Origin: Lentisphaerota bacterium | GTDB lineage: Bacteria; Verrucomicrobiota; Kiritimatiellia; JAAZAB01 | Direction: 5' to 3' | Length of the DNA: 7,583 nt | NCBI GenBank assembly: GCA_016199105.1 | Contig: JACQHI010000316.1 | Coordinates: 1-7,583 of the forward strand | In this document: in pieces, positions 5,820-7,583 of the stretch | Layout of the letters: every line of letters begins with the position of its first letter | Position numbering within the stretch: the first letter of the stretch is position 1 | Made by a program: the position numbers and the translations under genes | Notes under the pieces: generated by a model | The model's input: only the letters and a program-made list of their open reading frames with translations | Told to the model about the DNA's origin: nothing | Databases searched by the model: none

Positions 5820-6766
5820 CCGAACGGAAGGTGAAAGTCGGCGTTGTCGGCGTGGGCAGCCTGGGCCAGTGGCACGCCCGTATTTTTTCGGAATTGCCCT
5901 CCGTCGAGTTTGTCGGCGTGGTGGATAGGAACATGGACCGCGCCCAGGAAATCGCCTCGCGCTACAAGACGCGCGCCTTCGCCGCCCTGGAGGAGCTGGC
6001 GTCGATTGTCGAGGCGGTCAGCGTGGCTGTTCCCTCCGACCGGCATTTTGACGTGGCCTGCCCCTTGCTGGAGCGCGGTGTGCACGTGCTGGTGGAAAAA
6101 CCGATCGCCGACACGACGCGCGATGCCGAGGCCATGGTGGCGCTGTCCCAGCGGAAGGGCGTCATTCTTCAGGTGGGACACGTCGAGCGGTTCAATCCGG
6201 TCATGGCGTATCTGGAAAAAATCCTTCACCATCCGCGCTTCATCGAGGCGCATCGGTTGTCGCCCTATCCGCCGCCGCGGCCCGGCATGTCCCCGCGGGG
6301 TACGGAGGTCAGCGTGGTGCTGGACCTGATGATCCACGATTTGGAGGTCATTCTGCACCTCGTGCGGTCGAAAGTGGCCGATATTCACGCCGTGGGCGTG
6401 CCGGTGCTGAGCCCCAGCGAGGATATCGCCAACGTCCGCCTGTCGTTCGAGAACGGCTGCGTGGCCAACATCACGGCCAGCCGCATCAGCCCGGAGGCCA
6501 TGCGGAAAATCCGTATTTTTCAGGAAGACGCCTATATCTCGCTCGACTACAAGGACCAGGCCGGCAAGATGTACGTCAAAAGCGAGAAGGGCATCGAGCA
6601 CCAGGCCGTGCCGATCGAGAAGGGGGAACCGCTCAAGAACGAACTGGCCTCCTTTGTGGACTGTGTTCGTACGCGCGGAACGCCGCGCGTCGGCGGCGAA
6701 CAGGCCTATGAGGCGCTCCAGTTGGCCGTCGCGATCTGTCGGAAACTCCGCGAGCATCCCTCATGA
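5816..6766 (+). CDS. Gfo/Idh/MocA family oxidoreductase in the lpx operon
   Basis: This is a 316-residue NAD(P)-dependent sugar dehydrogenase of the glucose-fructose oxidoreductase/inositol dehydrogenase family. The N-terminal Rossmann fold is shown by VGVVGVGSLGQWHA (8-21) and an acidic strand end at VVDRN. The hallmark EKP (94-96) supplies the likely catalytic Lys95. GHVERFNP (121-128) and DLMIHD (170-175), with D170 and H174, form the substrate side. The GHVERFNP block is what I associate with members acting on UDP-sugars, such as GnnA, which oxidises C3 of UDP-GlcNAc to make 3-amino lipid A. No GnnB-like aminotransferase is visible, so that pathway is not shown. The sandwich between lpxI and lpxB implies a role in lipid A or precursor metabolism, by inference. 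It begins at a GTG overlapping the lpxI stop and ends in an ATGA overlap with lpxB. Confidence 0.92.
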   Translation: MTERKVKVGVVGVGSLGQWHARIFSELPSVEFVGVVDRNMDRAQEIASRYKTRAFAALEELASIVEAVSVAVPSDRHFDVACPLLERGVHVLVEKPIADTTRDAEAMVALSQRKGVILQVGHVERFNPVMAYLEKILHHPRFIEAHRLSPYPPPRPGMSPRGTEVSVVLDLMIHDLEVILHLVRSKVADIHAVGVPVLSPSEDIANVRLSFENGCVANITASRISPEAMRKIRIFQEDAYISLDYKDQAGKMYVKSEKGIEHQAVPIEKGEPLKNELASFVDCVRTRGTPRVGGEQAYEALQLAVAICRKLREHPS

Positions 6767-7583
6767 ACCCTCCGTCCGTCTTTCTTGTCGCCGGTGAAGT
6801 TTCCGGCGACATGCATGCTGCCGCTCTTGTCCGGGCCGTCCTCGCGCGCCGGCCGGAGGTCCGTTTTTTCGGCGTCGGCGGCGACGAATTGCGCCGGGCC
6901 GGAATGGAGGTGCTCCAGGACAACCGTGAAATGGCCGTGCTCGGCCTGACGGAAGTGCTGAAAAAGTACTTCTTCTTCCGCCGCGTGTTCGATGCCATGG
7001 TCGCGCTGGCGGAGGAGCGCCGGCCGGATGCCGTCCTGTTGGTGGATTATCCCGGCTTCAATCTGCGGTTCGCCAAACGCATCCATCGGCGGGGCTTGAA
7101 GGTGATTTACTTCATCTGCCCGCAAGTGTGGGCGTGGGATCGTGGGCGCATCCCGATGATGGCGAAAATCGTGGACCGCCTGATCGCCATTTTCCCGTTC
7201 GAGCCGGCGGTGTTCGCGAACACCGGCCTGAAGGTGGATTTTGTGGGGCATCCGCTGGTGGACAAGGCCCGCGAAGCCCTGGCGGAACCGCTGCAGCCCC
7301 TGGCGTGGAACGGCGTGCCGCGCGTTGCCCTGCTGCCGGGCAGCCGCGAGCAGGAGCTGATCCGAATAATGCCCGTCATGTGGCGGGCGGCCGGACTCGT
7401 GGCGAAACGCCATCCGGAGGCGGGCTTTATCGTGGCGGCGCCATCGGAGGAACTGGCCGCCCGTGTGCGGGATCTGATCCGGACGATTCCGGGCGGGCCC
7501 CCGAAAGCCGAGGTCGTGGCAGGCTATACACGTCAGGCGCTCCGGCAGGCGACCGCCGCCTTTGTGGCGTCCGGCACGGCGAC
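6763..7583 (+). CDS. lpxB: lipid-A-disaccharide synthase LpxB (partial, cut by window end)
   Basis: LpxB is a membrane-associated GT-B glycosyltransferase (family GT19). It joins lipid X to UDP-2,3-diacylglucosamine, giving the beta-1,6 disaccharide of lipid A and UDP. The frame is open from the ATG at 6763 to the window edge: 273 full codons plus two bases. About 100 residues of the usual ~380 are therefore missing. Diagnostic blocks are VAGEVSGDMH (9-18), VDYPGFN (94-100), ICPQVWAW (118-125), FVGHPLVD (160-167), LLPGSREQE (190-198) and SGTA (270-273) just before the edge. All are hallmark LpxB segments, and there is no frameshift in the visible part. It starts within the stop of the oxidoreductase (ATGA, 6763-6766), so it probably depends on translational coupling. 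LpxI, its substrate supplier, is two genes upstream. Confidence 0.96.
   Translation, partial: MNPPSVFLVAGEVSGDMHAAALVRAVLARRPEVRFFGVGGDELRRAGMEVLQDNREMAVLGLTEVLKKYFFFRRVFDAMVALAEERRPDAVLLVDYPGFNLRFAKRIHRRGLKVIYFICPQVWAWDRGRIPMMAKIVDRLIAIFPFEPAVFANTGLKVDFVGHPLVDKAREALAEPLQPLAWNGVPRVALLPGSREQELIRIMPVMWRAAGLVAKRHPEAGFIVAAPSEELAARVRDLIRTIPGGPPKAEVVAGYTRQALRQATAAFVASGTA

Noticed and set aside
5777..6757. Minus-strand open frame (326 codons) opposite the oxidoreductase
   Set aside because: It is His/Arg/Gln-rich without domain motifs and mirrors the real plus-strand gene with EKP and Rossmann motifs.

Overview
The window is a GC-rich, gene-dense bacterial chromosome segment carrying cell-envelope genes. 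It encodes two enzymes of lipid A synthesis (LpxI and LpxB), so the host is a Gram-negative that makes LPS. LpxI rather than LpxH argues against enterobacteria. The lpxI - Gfo/Idh/MocA oxidoreductase - lpxB order is one I associate with deltaproteobacterial and PVC-type genomes. The AT-rich TAATCTTTA-type intergenic tandem repeat also recalls PVC-like genomes, but I cannot assign a phylum from sequence alone.

Layout: (1) 1-249 is non-coding, with a probable terminator of an upstream gene (8-40) and two overlapping hairpins (181-213) just before the first gene. (2) 250-2294, plus strand, is a two-gene operon joined by an ATGA overlap. It holds an unrecognised protein with an N-terminal DxHxH motif (PHP/amidohydrolase-like) and a GT-B family 4 glycosyltransferase. 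(3) 4762-2275, minus strand, is a three-gene operon: NodU/CmcH/SxtI-type O-carbamoyltransferase, SxtJ-type membrane protein, and a small DUF5989/SxtK-like membrane protein. Its last gene runs tail-to-tail into the glycosyltransferase with a 20-base overlap. (4) 4763-4994 is a divergent intergenic region with a 12-base tandem repeat, an inverted copy of it, and a possible promoter for lpxI. (5) 4995 to the right edge, plus strand, is lpxI, the oxidoreductase and lpxB (cut by the window end), joined by GTGA and ATGA overlaps.

How the genes may work together: LpxI hydrolyses UDP-2,3-diacylglucosamine to lipid X, and LpxB condenses lipid X with another UDP-diacylglucosamine to make lipid A disaccharide. 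The oxidoreductase between them has motifs of sugar dehydrogenases and may act on a UDP-sugar precursor. The glycosyltransferase and the carbamoyltransferase cassette are typical of surface glycan or specialised-metabolite decoration. The most intriguing element is the carbamoyltransferase-SxtJ-SxtK-like trio. It matches in order the sxtI-sxtJ-sxtK block of cyanobacterial saxitoxin clusters, but here it sits beside lipid A and glycosyltransferase genes, and its two small membrane proteins have no established function. I see no tRNA, rRNA, CRISPR array, insertion sequence or phage gene.
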